From Longimicrobium sp. (GTDB taxonomy: Bacteria > Gemmatimonadota > Gemmatimonadetes > Longimicrobiales > Longimicrobiaceae), in contig DASUYB010000108.1 in the NCBI GenBank assembly GCA_036377595.1, forward strand, positions 1 to 64,000: a stretch of 64,000 nucleotides of DNA, read 5' to 3'. Under the pieces are notes generated by a model. The model was not told the origin of the DNA. It did not search any database and was given only the letters and a program-made list of their open reading frames with translations. Position 1 is the first letter of the stretch; each line of letters opens with the position of its first letter. The position numbers were made by a program, and so were the translations under genes. Positions 1 through 10,168 of this stretch are shown one piece after another.

Positions 1-635
1 TGGCGGCGCCGCTGGCCGCGCAGGCGCCGGCCGCCGCCGCCCCCGCGGCCGGCGGGCGGGTGGCCGCGGCGGCGCCCCCCACCACGCTCCCCGCCGGCGA
101 CGTGTACCGCCGCGAGGTGTTCCGCTACCTGCGCGGGGGGCGGCCCGACCCGTTCAGCCCGCTGCTCACCGCGGCCGAGCTGGGCTTCCGGGTGGAAGAC
201 CTGCGGCTCACCTCCATCATCTTCTCGCCCGACGCGCGCCGCTCGATCGCGGTGTTCGCCGAGGGCGACAGCGCGCGCCGCTACCGCCTGCACCAGGGGC
301 AGCGTCTGGGAACGATGACCGTCACCCGCATCTGGCCGCAGCGCGTGGACGTGCGGGTGGACGAGTTCGGCGGGAGCCGGCTGCAGACCATCCTGCTGCA
401 GCGCACGCAGCGGCAGCAGGCCGCCGCCGAGGTGGCGCAGCCGGCCGCGGCCACGCAGCAGATCCCCATCACCATCGCCCCGGCGCAGCCGCAGGCGCCC
501 GCCGCCCCGCGCGTGCTGCGGCGCGGCGCGGCTCCGCCCGCGCAGACCACGCAGCCGGCGCAGGCCGCGCCGGCGCGGCCGCAGAGCTCCGTGAACCCGC
601 GGAGCCCGTCGTACACCACGTCCACGCGCCCGTGA
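1..635 (+). CDS. pilP: PilP-like type IV pilus lipoprotein/assembly protein (5' end outside window)
   Basis: The reading frame is open to the left edge of the window, so the true start lies upstream; the first in-window start is GTG at 60. The visible protein begins with an Ala/Pro-rich stretch and then has a compact folded segment (YRREVFRYL...RPDPFSPLL, then LRLTSIIFSP, then an RLGTMTV turn). This follows the pattern of PilP: a DPF motif, a short beta domain and a 'G..lG..tV..I' strand. A Gln/Ala/Pro-rich low-complexity tail follows from about residue 120. In the family, PilP links the inner-membrane PilMNO complex to the PilQ secretin. The stop codon overlaps a GTG codon of the next frame and pilQ follows immediately, which supports the assignment. 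PilP is inferred from weak similarity plus context; it could be another periplasmic pilus protein. Confidence 0.6.
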   Translation, partial: AAPLAAQAPAAAAPAAGGRVAAAAPPTTLPAGDVYRREVFRYLRGGRPDPFSPLLTAAELGFRVEDLRLTSIIFSPDARRSIAVFAEGDSARRYRLHQGQRLGTMTVTRIWPQRVDVRVDEFGGSRLQTILLQRTQRQQAAAEVAQPAAATQQIPITIAPAQPQAPAAPRVLRRGAAPPAQTTQPAQAAPARPQSSVNPRSPSYTTSTRP

Positions 636-670
636 CGCGCCGGACGAACCCGAACGCAAGGATCCGAACG

Positions 671-2449
671 ATGCTGCGCAATCTCGCGATCGCGCTCCTG
701 GTTCCCGCCCTGGCCGCCGCGGCGCCCGCGCCGTACGCGGGTTCGGGCGACGTGTCGGCGCTGCGGCTGGAGGCGCGCGACGGGCGCACCGAGCTCACGG
801 TGCAGATCGCCGGGGGCGAGGTGCGCTGGACCGACTTCCCGCTGCAGGGCCCGCCCCGCGTGGTGGTGGACATCCAGGGCGCGCGCACCGCGCTGTCCTC
901 GGGCCGCTACGACGGGATCGACCGCGGCGGGGTGAAGGGGGTGCGCACCAGCCAGCACGCGCCCGACGTGGTGCGCGTGGTGATCGACCTGGAGCGCGAC
1001 CTCCGCTACGCCGTGACCCGCTCGTCCGACGGGCTCCGCATCACCCTCGAGTCGGGCGCGCAGGCGTTCCAGCCGTGGAGCTCGGGCTCCGCGCCGCGGA
1101 CGCCCCAGTACGCGCAGTCGCCGAATCCCAACACCTCGCGCGTCAACACGACGGAGCGCAGCACGGCCGCCGCGCCGGTGCAGCAGCGCAGCCGCGCGCG
1201 GCCGATCACGGTGACCTTCGAGAACACCGACATGCGCGACGTGCTGGCCACCTTCGCCGAGCTCACCGGGCGCTCCATCGTCCCCGGCTCGGAGGTGGGC
1301 GGGATCCGCGTGGAGTACGTGACCTTCACCAACCAGCCGTGGGACCTGGCGCTGCGCTCGCTGCTGCAGGCCTACGGGCTGGCGGCGCAGGAAGACCCGC
1401 AGAGCGGGATCATCCGCGTGGACCAGATCACCAAGCTGGCCGAGCGCGAGACGCTGGAGCCGCTGGTGACGCGCACCTTCCGCATCAACTACGTGCCGGT
1501 GGAGGAGATGCAGTCGACGCTCGAGGCGCTGAAGAGCGACCGCGGCTCGGTGAGCATCAACAAGAGCACCAACACGCTGATCGCCACCGACGTGCCCAGC
1601 GTGATCGACGACTTCGAGCGGCTGGTGGGGCAGCTGGACGTGCGCACCCCGCAGGTGGCCATCCAGGCCAAGATCGTCTTCATCAACCGCACCGACGCCG
1701 AGGACCTGGGGATCGTCTACGACATCAAGGACTCGCGCGGGAACTCGCTGAACGAGGTGGTCTCCGTCCCCGACCCCAACAACCCGGACGTGCAGACCAA
1801 CCAGAACATCGTCTCGCTCGGCGGCAGCTCGATCGCCGCGCTGGGGAACGCCAACAGCCGCGTGCAGGACCCCGCGCTGCAGGTGCTGACCTCGCTGGTG
1901 CTGGGCCGCTACACGCTGATCAACTTCATCGAGGCGCTGCAGCGCGCCGAGCTCTCCGACGTGCAGGCGGCGCCGGTGGTGACCACCAGCAGCAACCACG
2001 AGGCGCAGATCTGGGTCGGCGAGCGCACCCCCATCCGCGTGGTGGACCTGGGCTCGGCCAACGTGGGGGCCACGGCGGGGACGGCCCCGCGCGCCACCGC
2101 GCAGCTGGTGGAGACCGGCATCCGGCTGATCGTGACGCCGCAGGTGACCAACGACCGCCGCGTGCTGCTGCAGCTGCACGCCGAGCGCTCGAGCGCCACC
2201 CCCGCCGCCGGCGAGATCGGCGTGCAGTTCCTGCAGCAGCAGGGCGACACGCGGGTGATGGTGAAGGACGGCGAGACGGCGGTGATCGGCGGGCTGACGG
2301 TGACCGAGGTCACGCAGACACGCACCGGCATCCCCTTCCTGATGGACATTCCCTTCCTGGGCTCGCTGTTCCGCAACAGCCACAGCCAGGAGGTCAAGCG
2401 TGACCTGCTGATCATGGTCACGCCGCACATCGTCGAGGAGACCAATTGA
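671..2449 (+). CDS. pilQ: Type IV pilus secretin PilQ
   Basis: Outer-membrane secretin channel through which the type IV pilus passes. I chose ATG 671 over the in-frame GTG at 632. It follows an AAGGAT ribosome-binding sequence (658-663) and starts directly with a signal peptide (MLRNLAIALLVPALAAAA), giving 592 residues. Domains in order: AMIN peptidoglycan-binding domain (about 30-115), a Ser/Thr/Gln linker, the secretin/TonB short N-terminal domain (about 177-240), the secretin N domain (about 265-325) and the C-terminal secretin barrel (about 430-590). The barrel carries the signature MDIPFLGSLFR and ends LLIMVTPHIV. It has only one clear N domain, so it is shorter than gammaproteobacterial PilQ. 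It sits in an operon with the upstream PilP-like gene, and its TGA overlaps a TTG of the downstream lipoprotein frame, suggesting coupled translation. Confident family call. Confidence 0.93.
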   Translation: MLRNLAIALLVPALAAAAPAPYAGSGDVSALRLEARDGRTELTVQIAGGEVRWTDFPLQGPPRVVVDIQGARTALSSGRYDGIDRGGVKGVRTSQHAPDVVRVVIDLERDLRYAVTRSSDGLRITLESGAQAFQPWSSGSAPRTPQYAQSPNPNTSRVNTTERSTAAAPVQQRSRARPITVTFENTDMRDVLATFAELTGRSIVPGSEVGGIRVEYVTFTNQPWDLALRSLLQAYGLAAQEDPQSGIIRVDQITKLAERETLEPLVTRTFRINYVPVEEMQSTLEALKSDRGSVSINKSTNTLIATDVPSVIDDFERLVGQLDVRTPQVAIQAKIVFINRTDAEDLGIVYDIKDSRGNSLNEVVSVPDPNNPDVQTNQNIVSLGGSSIAALGNANSRVQDPALQVLTSLVLGRYTLINFIEALQRAELSDVQAAPVVTTSSNHEAQIWVGERTPIRVVDLGSANVGATAGTAPRATAQLVETGIRLIVTPQVTNDRRVLLQLHAERSSATPAAGEIGVQFLQQQGDTRVMVKDGETAVIGGLTVTEVTQTRTGIPFLMDIPFLGSLFRNSHSQEVKRDLLIMVTPHIVEETN

Positions 2450-2487
2450 TCTCCCGGCACGGCAGTTCCCACCCACGGAGGTTCCTC

Positions 2488-5052
2488 TTGTCCCGTGCAT
2501 TCCGGCGGCGCCCGGCCGCTCACGTTATGGCCGTCGTTGCCGCCGGGATGCTCCTGGCGGCCTGCGAGGGCTCCAACGCCTTCATTGATCCCGGCGGCAA
2601 CAACAACGGGAACAACAACGGCGGCGGCACCACCGGGCAGACCGACGCCACGGCGCCGACCGTGGCCATCGTCAAGCCCGACAGCAACGCCAACGTGGCC
2701 GTCGGCGAGCAGCTGTACGTCGAGGCGCGCGTGACCGACAACGTGGCGCTCGACTCGGTGACCATCCGCGGCTTCGTGCAGAAGGGGAGCAAGGAGCTGG
2801 GCACCGACACCTCCATCGCGCGCTTCGTCACCAAGTCGGTGCGCCTCTCCGGCGCCACCGCGGTGAAGGACACGGTCATCAAGCGCTTCCTCGACCCGGT
2901 GGCCGACTCGTCGCAGGCGCTGGACGTGCGCGTGGTGGTCACGGCGTGGGACACCGCGGGGAACCAGAAGGCCGACACCACCGCCATCAACATCGGCGGC
3001 CCCCGTGTGCAGATCCTGGGTCCGCCCGCGGGGACGCAGCTCTTCGCGGGAACGACCGTGCCCGTGGTGCTGCTGGCGGTGGACTCGACGCAGCTGATCC
3101 GCACGGTGCGGGTGCGCGGGACGGGCGCCTTCGCCTTCGACACCTCGTTGACGGTGAACCCGGCGCTGCAGGCGGTGAACGACACCATCGTGGTGCCGAT
3201 CCCGGCCACGGTGGGCGGGACGGCGGTGCAGGGGACGGAGACGCTGGTGGCCATCGCCACCTCGGCCGGCGGGAAGGAGGCCACCAGCGTGCCGGTGGCC
3301 ATCACCATCCGCCCGGCCGCCACCGACAACACGCCCCCGCAGGTCACCTTCAACGCCGACGTCCCCGGCCGGGTGGAGGTGGACGACACGCTGCTGATCA
3401 CCGCGCAGGCCACCGACCTGACGCGCGTGGACACGCTGGGGATCACCGTGTTCGCCATCCGCCCGCGCGCCGGGGGCGAGGACACGCTGGCCGCCTTCGT
3501 CCGCAAGGTGCGGGCGTCGAGCGACTCGATGAAGGTGTTCCTGACCGGCGTGCCGCTGACCGGGCTCGACACGGTGACGCTGCGCTTCGCGGTCACCGCG
3601 TGGGCCACCGACCCGGCGGGCAACTGCGGCGCGGCGGTCAGCCCCAACACGCCGCAGGCGCAGGCGTGCGTCACCCGCGCTGCGGGGGGACGGGTCGCGG
3701 GGGTGTCGGGGTGGAACTACCTGACCTTCGTGGCGCGCGGGCTGACGGTGCCGCCGCCCAACGAGGGCGACGTGCTGGCCGACCTGGTGGCCGACAGCAA
3801 CCGGGTGTACATGTCGAACTTCACCCGCAACCGGCTGGAGACGCTGGCGCTGGGCTCGCTGGCGTACGGGCCGACGGTGCGCGTGGGCTCGCAGCCGTGG
3901 GGGCTGGCGCTGGGCCGCTTCCGCGACTCGCTGTACGTGGCCAACAGCGGCGGCACCAACATCTCGGTGGTCCCGCTGACGGGCGCGGTGCTGGCCGAGG
4001 CCGAGGACAGGCGCATCTTCACGCGCAACGAGCGGCTGTTCTCGGTGAAGTACGACGAGGACGACCAGCAGGCCGTCGACGAGGTCACGCTCTTCGACTA
4101 CTCCGACCGCCCGCAGTTCATCGCGCAGGCGTCCAATGGGCTGCTGGTGTACTCGACCAAGCCCACGGCCTCGGCCAGCGACGGCACGGTGCGGATCTAC
4201 AACGCGGCCAAGCTGCGCTCGGAGATCTTCATCGGCTACGTCGACCGCCACACCCCTGGGTTCGGCACGGTGGTGAACGCCGACTCGGCCTTCAAGGTGG
4301 CGGGGGACCAGATCATGGTGTGCCCGCGCCGCCGCTTCGGCGACACCTCGGACCCGGCCTGCATCATCGGCCACGCCACCGACGTGTCGGACTCGCTGTT
4401 CAAGCTGCGGCAGCTTCCGCCCAACGCCTCGGGCGGGAAGTACGACGCGCGGCTGGACATGGGCGCCGACATCCTCGAGGTGGGGCTGAAGGACACCACC
4501 TTCGTGGCCGCCAGCGGCGACCGCAACTACATCGCGGTGGGCGAGGGCGCCACGTCGAACGCCCGCATCCCCATGTTCAACGCGCCGGCCGGCGGCGACT
4601 CGCTGGTGCTGGTGGGCGACGTGCGCGACCTGATCAGCAACGCCGCCGAGCGGGTGATCGGGCTGGGAATCAACTACGACGGCTCGCTGGGCGTGGCCCG
4701 CGGGAGCCAGGCGTACTACTTCGGGCCCACGCTGCGCCTGCAGGGCGTGGTGGCGGCCGGCGCGCCCACGGGCGGCGTCGCGATGCACCCCGCGAACGCC
4801 GGCTACCCCGGCGGCAGCTTCCGCCTGTCGTTCGTGAGCGGGATCGACGAGAAGGCGCCGTACGTGGACGTGATCGACAACTTCAACTTCTTCCGCGTGA
4901 AGCGCGTGTACACGCGCGACCCGGTGATCGGCGCGATGGCGGTGGCGCCGCGCGCCGGCGGCGACGCGGGGGCGGTGGCGCTGCGCATCTACGCGCTGAC
5001 CACGAAGGGGGTGCTGGCGCTCACCATCACCAACTCCGACCTGGTGCCCTGA
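2488..5052 (+). CDS. Secreted lipoprotein with Ig-like repeats and a YVTN/beta-propeller-like half
   Basis: No precise function is recognised. The start is TTG 2488, preceded at 6 nt by ACGGAGG (2475-2481); an in-frame TTG at 2446 overlaps the pilQ stop but has no such site. The 854-residue product has a lipoprotein signal: RAFRRRP, a hydrophobic stretch, then LLAAC with Cys26. An Asn/Gly-rich linker follows. Residues about 50-400 hold two or three Ig-like/Big-type repeats (patterns like TDNVALDSV and TDLTRVDTLGI). The C-terminal half has repeated strands (SNRVYMSNF, WGLALG, SLYVANSGG) typical of beta-propellers of the YVTN/lactonase type. It is downstream of pilQ in the same operon, so a role in pilus assembly or surface attachment is plausible but inferred. 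Confidence 0.75.
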   Translation: MSRAFRRRPAAHVMAVVAAGMLLAACEGSNAFIDPGGNNNGNNNGGGTTGQTDATAPTVAIVKPDSNANVAVGEQLYVEARVTDNVALDSVTIRGFVQKGSKELGTDTSIARFVTKSVRLSGATAVKDTVIKRFLDPVADSSQALDVRVVVTAWDTAGNQKADTTAINIGGPRVQILGPPAGTQLFAGTTVPVVLLAVDSTQLIRTVRVRGTGAFAFDTSLTVNPALQAVNDTIVVPIPATVGGTAVQGTETLVAIATSAGGKEATSVPVAITIRPAATDNTPPQVTFNADVPGRVEVDDTLLITAQATDLTRVDTLGITVFAIRPRAGGEDTLAAFVRKVRASSDSMKVFLTGVPLTGLDTVTLRFAVTAWATDPAGNCGAAVSPNTPQAQACVTRAAGGRVAGVSGWNYLTFVARGLTVPPPNEGDVLADLVADSNRVYMSNFTRNRLETLALGSLAYGPTVRVGSQPWGLALGRFRDSLYVANSGGTNISVVPLTGAVLAEAEDRRIFTRNERLFSVKYDEDDQQAVDEVTLFDYSDRPQFIAQASNGLLVYSTKPTASASDGTVRIYNAAKLRSEIFIGYVDRHTPGFGTVVNADSAFKVAGDQIMVCPRRRFGDTSDPACIIGHATDVSDSLFKLRQLPPNASGGKYDARLDMGADILEVGLKDTTFVAASGDRNYIAVGEGATSNARIPMFNAPAGGDSLVLVGDVRDLISNAAERVIGLGINYDGSLGVARGSQAYYFGPTLRLQGVVAAGAPTGGVAMHPANAGYPGGSFRLSFVSGIDEKAPYVDVIDNFNFFRVKRVYTRDPVIGAMAVAPRAGGDAGAVALRIYALTTKGVLALTITNSDLVP

Positions 5053-5079
5053 CGGGCACCGGGACGGCCCCGGGAACGG

Positions 5080-5120
5080 GCGGGGGTCTGGCGAAGGCCG
5101 GGCCCCCGCTGTTTCTTTGT
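5080..5120 (+). terminator. Probable rho-independent terminator after the pilQ operon
   Basis: GCGGGGG at 5080-5086 pairs with CCCCCGC at 5103-5109. Intervening partly paired bases extend the stem around a GAA loop, and it is followed by TGTTTCTTTGT. It lies just before aroC, so it could also act as an attenuator for aroC. Confidence 0.5.
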
Positions 5121-5125
5121 GGGCG

Positions 5126-6334
5126 ATGAGCCGCTTCCGCTTCACCACCGCCGGGGAAAGCCACGGCCCCGCCCTCACGACGATCGTCGAGGGCGTGCCG
5201 GCGGGCGTTCCCGTTTCCGCCGACGAGATCGACCGCGAGCTGCGCCGGCGCCAGGGCGGCTACGGGCGCGGCGGCCGGATGCGCATCGAGAGCGACCGCG
5301 CCGAGATCCTCTCCGGCGTGCGCCACGGGCAGACGCTGGGCTCGCCGGTCACGCTGCAGATCCGCAACCGCGACTGGGCCAACTGGACCGACGCCATGTC
5401 GCCCGCGCCGGTGGAGGCGGAGGGCGACGACGAGGCCATGCGCCGCGTCTTCCTCCCGCGCCCCGGGCACGCGGACCTGGTCGGCGCGCTGAAGTACGAC
5501 CGCACCGACGCGCGCGACATCCTGGAGCGCGCCAGCGCGCGGGAGACGGCGGCGCGCGTCGCGGCGGGGGCGATCGCGAAGCGGCTGCTGGCGGAGATGG
5601 GGATCGGCGTGGGAAGCCACGTGGTCTCCATCGGCGGGATCGTCGCGGCGCGGCCGGAGGAGCTGCCGGAGGAGCTCAACGCCGCGTCGGACCCGTCTCC
5701 CGTGCGCTGCCTGGACGCGGAGGCCGAGGGGCGGATGATCGACGCCATCGACGCCGCCAAGCGCGCGGGCGACACGCTGGGCGGGGTGGTGGAGGTCGTC
5801 GCCCGCGGCGTCCCCGCGGGACTGGGCTCGCACGTCAGCTGGGACCGCAAGGTGGATGGGCGGCTGGCGGGCGCGCTGATGTCGATCCAGGCGATCAAGG
5901 GGGTGGAGATCGGCCTGGGGTTCGAGGCGGCGATGCGTCCCGGCTCGCGCGTGCACGACGCCATCCGGCTGGACGACGCGCTGGAGCGGGGCGGGGGATA
6001 CGGCCGCGCGGGGAACAACGCGGGTGGGCTGGAGGGCGGGATCACCACGGGACAGCCCGTCGTGGTCCGCGCGGCGATGAAGCCCATCTCCACCCTGATG
6101 CAGCCGCTGGAGACGGTGGACCTGCGCACCGGCGAGCGCGCCGAGGCCGTGCGCGAGCGCTCGGACGTGTGCGCCGTCCCCGCCGCGGGCGTCGTGGCCG
6201 AGGCGATGGTGGCGATCGTGCTGGCCGACGCGCTGCTGGAGAAGGTGGGCGGCGACTCGCTGGCCGAGGTGCGCCGCAACCTGGACGGCTACCTGGAGCG
6301 GATCCGCGAGCGCGGGATGTTCGTGGGGGCATGA
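5126..6334 (+). CDS. aroC: Chorismate synthase
   Basis: Converts 5-enolpyruvylshikimate-3-phosphate to chorismate, the last common step of aromatic amino-acid synthesis; needs reduced FMN. The product is 402 residues, a normal length. Family signatures are clear: the N-terminal FRFTTAGESHGPAL, RRQGGYGRGGRM, the central RPGHADLVGALKY and the C-terminal RAGNNAGGLEGGITTGQPV. ATG 5126 is chosen over the TTG at 5117 because the conserved protein begins MSRFRF. Only a weak ribosome-binding site (GGGCG) precedes it. The shikimate kinase gene lies about 300 bp downstream on the same strand. Confidence 0.96.
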   Translation: MSRFRFTTAGESHGPALTTIVEGVPAGVPVSADEIDRELRRRQGGYGRGGRMRIESDRAEILSGVRHGQTLGSPVTLQIRNRDWANWTDAMSPAPVEAEGDDEAMRRVFLPRPGHADLVGALKYDRTDARDILERASARETAARVAAGAIAKRLLAEMGIGVGSHVVSIGGIVAARPEELPEELNAASDPSPVRCLDAEAEGRMIDAIDAAKRAGDTLGGVVEVVARGVPAGLGSHVSWDRKVDGRLAGALMSIQAIKGVEIGLGFEAAMRPGSRVHDAIRLDDALERGGGYGRAGNNAGGLEGGITTGQPVVVRAAMKPISTLMQPLETVDLRTGERAEAVRERSDVCAVPAAGVVAEAMVAIVLADALLEKVGGDSLAEVRRNLDGYLERIRERGMFVGA

Positions 6335-6632
6335 GCGTCACGGGTACGCATCCGTGCGTGTTGGCGGGGATTGGCGCCGCCGCGGGCTCCCCCCCACCCC
6401 CGGCCCCTCCCCCACGAGGGGGGAGGGATGGGGGAGGGGAGACCTCAGCACAGTGACGGAATTCGGCTCTTCGCGAACATGTACGCCCCGCGGTGAGTTC
6501 TCCCCCGCCCCTGCGAAGCGGGGGAGGGGGCCGGGGGGAGGGGGCCGCCCGCGGCCGCACAGAAGGTCGTGCTGCGAGCCGGTGATTTCCCCGCGTTGAG
6601 TTCATCTCGCCGACCCGACTTTCGTTTCCCGC
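6335..6632. repeat. Intergenic G/C-tract composite repeat between aroC and aroK
   Basis: No gene is seen here. From about 6385 to 6560 there are two back-to-back inverted C-tract/G-tract blocks (CCCCCGGCCCCTCCCCCAC ... GGGGGAGGGGAGACCTCAG, and CTCCCCCGCCCCTGCGAAG ... GGGGGAGGGGGCCGGGG). The same block type, with the trailing GGGGAGGGG-GA-CTCAGC, occurs near 10211-10277 and 27426-27498. This marks it as a dispersed repeat. Confidence 0.7.
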
Positions 6633-7181
6633 ATGCCCGCCGACCCGCCGCAGCTTTCCATCGAACGCGTCGTGCTGCTGGGGTTCATGGCGGCGGGGAA
6701 GACGGAGACCGGCGCCGCGCTGGCCCGGCGGCTCGGCTGGGCGCACCTGGACTTGGACCGCGAGATCGAGCGCCGCGCCGGACGAACCGTGGCCGCGATC
6801 TTCGCATCCGAGGGAGAGGCGCGCTTCCGGGAGATGGAGACGGAGGCCACGCGCGAGGCCGCGCTCCGCACTCGCGTGATCCTCTCCCCCGGCGGGGGGT
6901 GGATCGAGCGCGCGGAGAACCTGGCGGCGCTGGGGCCGGGGACGCTCTCCGTCTGGCTGCAGGTGTCGCCGGAAGAGGCGGTGCGCCGCGCGGCAGCGAC
7001 GCCGGGGGAACGCCCCTTGCTCGCCGGTGCCGACCCGCTGGCGGCGGCCCGGCGGCTGCTGGCCCGGCGCGCTCCGCTCTACGAATGCGCCGGCCTGCGC
7101 GTCCGCACCGAGGGGCGCACGCCCGACGAGGTGGCGGCCGTCATCGAACGTGAAATGCGGGCCCGCGGCGGCCCGGCCTGA
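6633..7181 (+). CDS. aroK: Shikimate kinase
   Basis: Phosphorylates the 3-hydroxyl of shikimate with ATP, two steps before AroC. The 182-residue product has the P-loop GFMAAGKTETG (about 17-27; the usual GAGKST/S is here AAGKTE), a conserved LDLDREIE segment for shikimate binding, an FREMETEA helix and SPGGGW in place of the typical TGGG. The lid region RPLL is present at about 128-131. No clear Shine-Dalgarno sequence precedes ATG 6633. topA starts 18 nt after the stop. Confidence 0.92.
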   Translation: MPADPPQLSIERVVLLGFMAAGKTETGAALARRLGWAHLDLDREIERRAGRTVAAIFASEGEARFREMETEATREAALRTRVILSPGGGWIERAENLAALGPGTLSVWLQVSPEEAVRRAAATPGERPLLAGADPLAAARRLLARRAPLYECAGLRVRTEGRTPDEVAAVIEREMRARGGPA

Positions 7182-7199
7182 TTCAACCCGTACTTCTTC

Positions 7200-9944
7200 A
7201 TGGCGGACAAGACCAAGAGGACCCGGCTGGTGGTGGTCGAGAGCCCCACCAAGGCCAAGACCATCCGCAGCTTCCTGCCGTCCGGCTACCGCGTGGCCGC
7301 GTCGATGGGCCACGTGCGCGACCTCCCCGAGAGCGCCAGCGACATCCCGCCGACGCTGAAGGGGAAGGAGTGGGCGCGGCTGGGCGTGAACGTCGACAAC
7401 GACTTCGAGCCGGTCTACGTGATCCCCGGCGGGAAGAAGAAGGTCGTCGCCGAGCTCAGGCAGCTGCTCAAGGACGCCGACGAGCTCGTGGTCGCCACCG
7501 ACGAAGACCGCGAGGGCGAGAGCATCGGCTGGCACCTGGTGGAGGTGTTGAAGCCCAGGGTGCCGTGCTCGCGGATCGTCTTCCACGAGATCACCCCCGA
7601 GGCCATCCGCGAGGCGCTGGAGCATCCCCGCCGCATCGACGACGACCTGGTGCGCGCGCAGGAGACGCGGCGCATCCTCGACCGTCTCGTCGGCTACACC
7701 GTCAGCCCGCTGCTCTGGAAGAAGATCGCCACCGGGCTCTCCGCGGGCCGCGTGCAGTCGGTCGCCGTGCGCCTGCTCGTGGTGCGGGAGCGGGAGCGGC
7801 GCGCGTTCCACTCCGCCGTCTACTGGGACCTGAAGGCGGCGCTGGAGAAGGGCGAGGCCGGCTTCTCGGCGATGCTGCAGTCCGTCGGCGGCAAGCGCGT
7901 GGCGTCGGGGCGGGACTTCGACGAGAACACCGGACGGCTGAAGACCCGCGACGTGGTCCTCCTGGGCCGCGACGAGGCGAACGCGCTCTGCGACCGGCTG
8001 CGCGCCGCGCCGTGGAAGGTGGTGGAGACGGAGGAGAAGCCGTCCATCCGCCGTCCCTATCCCCCGTTCACCACCTCGACGCTGCAGCAGGAGGCCAACC
8101 GCAAGCTCCGCCTCTCGTCGCGCGACACCATGCGCGTGGCCCAGCGGCTGTACGAGGAAGGCTTCATCACCTACATGCGCACCGACTCGGTCCACCTCTC
8201 GGACCAGGCGATGAAGGCGGCGCGCACCCGCATCCGCGCCCTCTACGGCGAGGAGTACCTGAGCCCCACCCCGCGCCAGTTCACCACGACCTCGAAGGGG
8301 GCGCAGGAGGCGCACGAGGCCATCCGCCCCGCGGGGACGGAGATGCGGACCCCGGAGGAGACGGGGCTCAAGGGGATCGAGGCGGCGCTGTACGACCTGA
8401 TCTGGAAGCGCACGGTGGCGTCGCAGATGGCGGATGCGCGGCAGACGCATCTCACCGCGCTAATCGAGGCGGCGGATGCGGTATTCCGCGCCAGCGGGAA
8501 GCGGATCGATTTCCCCGGCTTCTTCCGCGCGTACGTGGAGGGGACGGACGATCCCGACGCGGCGCTGGAGGACCGCGAGGAGCCGCTCCCGCGGCTGGCG
8601 CGCGGCGACGCCGTCTCCTTGCGCGCGCTGGAGGCGCTGAAGCACGAGACGCAGCCGCCCGCGCGCTACACCGAGGCCACGCTGGTGAAGACGCTGGAGG
8701 CGGAGGGGATCGGCCGCCCGAGCACGTACGCGTCGATCATCGGCACCATCATCGATCGCGGCTACGTGGAGCGCGCGTCGAACCAGCTGGTGCCCACCTT
8801 CACCGCTTTCGCGGTCACCGCGCTGCTCGAGCGCCACTTCCATCACCTGGTGGACACGCGCTTCACCGCGCGGATGGAGGAGCAGCTCGACGAGATCGCC
8901 GAGGGCGGGGCGGACTGGCTCCCCTATCTTCGCGACTTCTTCTTCGGCCCCGAGGGGCTGGGCGAGCTGGTGCAGAAGGGCGAGCAGGAGATCGACCCGC
9001 GCGAGGCGTCCACCGTCCATCTCGAAGGCCTCCCCGCCCGGGTCCGCATCGGCCGGTTCGGCCCGTTCGTGGAGCGCGAGGAGGGCGAGGGGACGGTGAC
9101 CGCGTCGCTCCCGGAGGGGATCGCCCCGGCGGACCTGAGCGAGGAGCAGGTGGAGCGCCTGGTCCGCGCGAAGACGGAGGGGCCGGAGAACCTGGGACTC
9201 GACCCGGAGACGGGGAAGCCGGTGCTGCTGCTGGAGGGCCGCTTCGGCCCCTACGTCCAGCTCGGCGAGGCGACGGAGGAGGAGAAGAAGCCCAAGCGCG
9301 CCTCGCTGCCGAAGGGGATGAATCCCGCGGACGTGAAGCTGGAGCTGGCGCTGCGCTGGCTTTCGCTCCCGCGCACGCTCGGGAAGCATCCCGAGGACGG
9401 CGAGGAGGTGCGCGCGGGAATCGGGCGCTTCGGCCCGTTCGTGGTGCACGGCAACGAGTTCCGCTCGCTGGAGAAGACGGACGACGTCTACACCGTGGGC
9501 CTCGACCGCGCGCTGGAGCTGCTGTCGAAGCCCAAGGGCGGCCGCGGCCAGCGCAAGTCGCCCGAGCCGCTGCGCACGCTGGGCGCGCACCCGGCGGACG
9601 GCGAGCCGGTGACGCTGTGGGAGGGCCGCTACGGCCCCTACGTCAAGCACGGCGACGTGAACGCGTCTCTCCCCAAGGGTGTATCCCCCGACACGTTCAC
9701 GCTGGAGCAGGCGGTGCCGCTCCTTGCCGAGCGCGCCGCCAGCGGCAAGCCCGCGCGCGGTAGACGGGGCGCCAAGCGCGGCGCGTCGACGACGCGCACC
9801 GCCGGGCGGGGGACGAAGACGGCGGCGGACACGAAGGCGCCGGCGGCGAAGAAGTCAGCGGCCGCCAAGCCGAAGTCGAAGACCGCTGCCAGCGCGAAGA
9901 AGGCGGCTGCGAAGAAGCCGGCAGTGCGGGGGAAGGCGAAGTAG
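7200..9944 (+). CDS. topA: DNA topoisomerase I (type IA)
   Basis: Relaxes negatively supercoiled DNA through a transient 5'-phosphotyrosine link. The 914-residue protein opens with the Toprim domain ([12 protein letters not shown]; acidic DEDREGE at 101-107). The cleavage-domain motif [13 protein letters not shown] has catalytic Tyr325. The C-terminus has no CxxC zinc fingers. Instead it carries four repeats of the GRFGPFV / LPKG(M/I/V) type (starting near 617, 679, 740 and 803), as in actinobacterial-like TopA. It ends in a Lys/Ala-rich basic tail (about 865-914). There is no visible Shine-Dalgarno sequence before ATG 7200. It heads the conserved topA-trmFO-xerC-hslVU block. Confidence 0.97.
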   Translation: MADKTKRTRLVVVESPTKAKTIRSFLPSGYRVAASMGHVRDLPESASDIPPTLKGKEWARLGVNVDNDFEPVYVIPGGKKKVVAELRQLLKDADELVVATDEDREGESIGWHLVEVLKPRVPCSRIVFHEITPEAIREALEHPRRIDDDLVRAQETRRILDRLVGYTVSPLLWKKIATGLSAGRVQSVAVRLLVVRERERRAFHSAVYWDLKAALEKGEAGFSAMLQSVGGKRVASGRDFDENTGRLKTRDVVLLGRDEANALCDRLRAAPWKVVETEEKPSIRRPYPPFTTSTLQQEANRKLRLSSRDTMRVAQRLYEEGFITYMRTDSVHLSDQAMKAARTRIRALYGEEYLSPTPRQFTTTSKGAQEAHEAIRPAGTEMRTPEETGLKGIEAALYDLIWKRTVASQMADARQTHLTALIEAADAVFRASGKRIDFPGFFRAYVEGTDDPDAALEDREEPLPRLARGDAVSLRALEALKHETQPPARYTEATLVKTLEAEGIGRPSTYASIIGTIIDRGYVERASNQLVPTFTAFAVTALLERHFHHLVDTRFTARMEEQLDEIAEGGADWLPYLRDFFFGPEGLGELVQKGEQEIDPREASTVHLEGLPARVRIGRFGPFVEREEGEGTVTASLPEGIAPADLSEEQVERLVRAKTEGPENLGLDPETGKPVLLLEGRFGPYVQLGEATEEEKKPKRASLPKGMNPADVKLELALRWLSLPRTLGKHPEDGEEVRAGIGRFGPFVVHGNEFRSLEKTDDVYTVGLDRALELLSKPKGGRGQRKSPEPLRTLGAHPADGEPVTLWEGRYGPYVKHGDVNASLPKGVSPDTFTLEQAVPLLAERAASGKPARGRRGAKRGASTTRTAGRGTKTAADTKAPAAKKSAAAKPKSKTAASAKKAAAKKPAVRGKAK

Positions 9945-9952
9945 AGCAACCC

Positions 9953-10168
9953 ATGGAAAACCCGGCCGATCGGCAACGCTCGACTTCATCGCAAACTATT
10001 TCACACATGGATGAGGCGATGCGATCACTCGCTGCGCATGTGGCGGGGGACGAGTTTGACCTGGCTGACGTTCAGGATCTGCTGGACGAGCCGGAGTTGT
10101 CGGACCGCGGCATCGCGCCCTCTCCGGCTCGCTTAGGCTCGCCACCTCTCCCGTACCGGGAGAGGTAG
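9953..10168 (+). pseudogene. Possible small acidic protein whose 3' end runs into a dispersed repeat
   Basis: A 71-codon frame starts 8 nt after topA. The first 50 codons give a plausible small helical acidic protein (MDEAMRSLAAHVAGDEFDL...). The last 20 codons (IAPSPARL...PYRER) are translation of the hairpin repeat that begins near 10117. Either the original gene was truncated by repeat insertion or the frame is chance. No product is recognised. Confidence 0.2.

Noticed and set aside
281-5178. Very long minus-strand open frames opposite pilQ and the lipoprotein (739 and 1089 codons)
   Set aside because: They are His/Arg/Ala-rich low-complexity translations produced by GC-biased third positions of the plus-strand genes; no family motifs or ribosome-binding sites.
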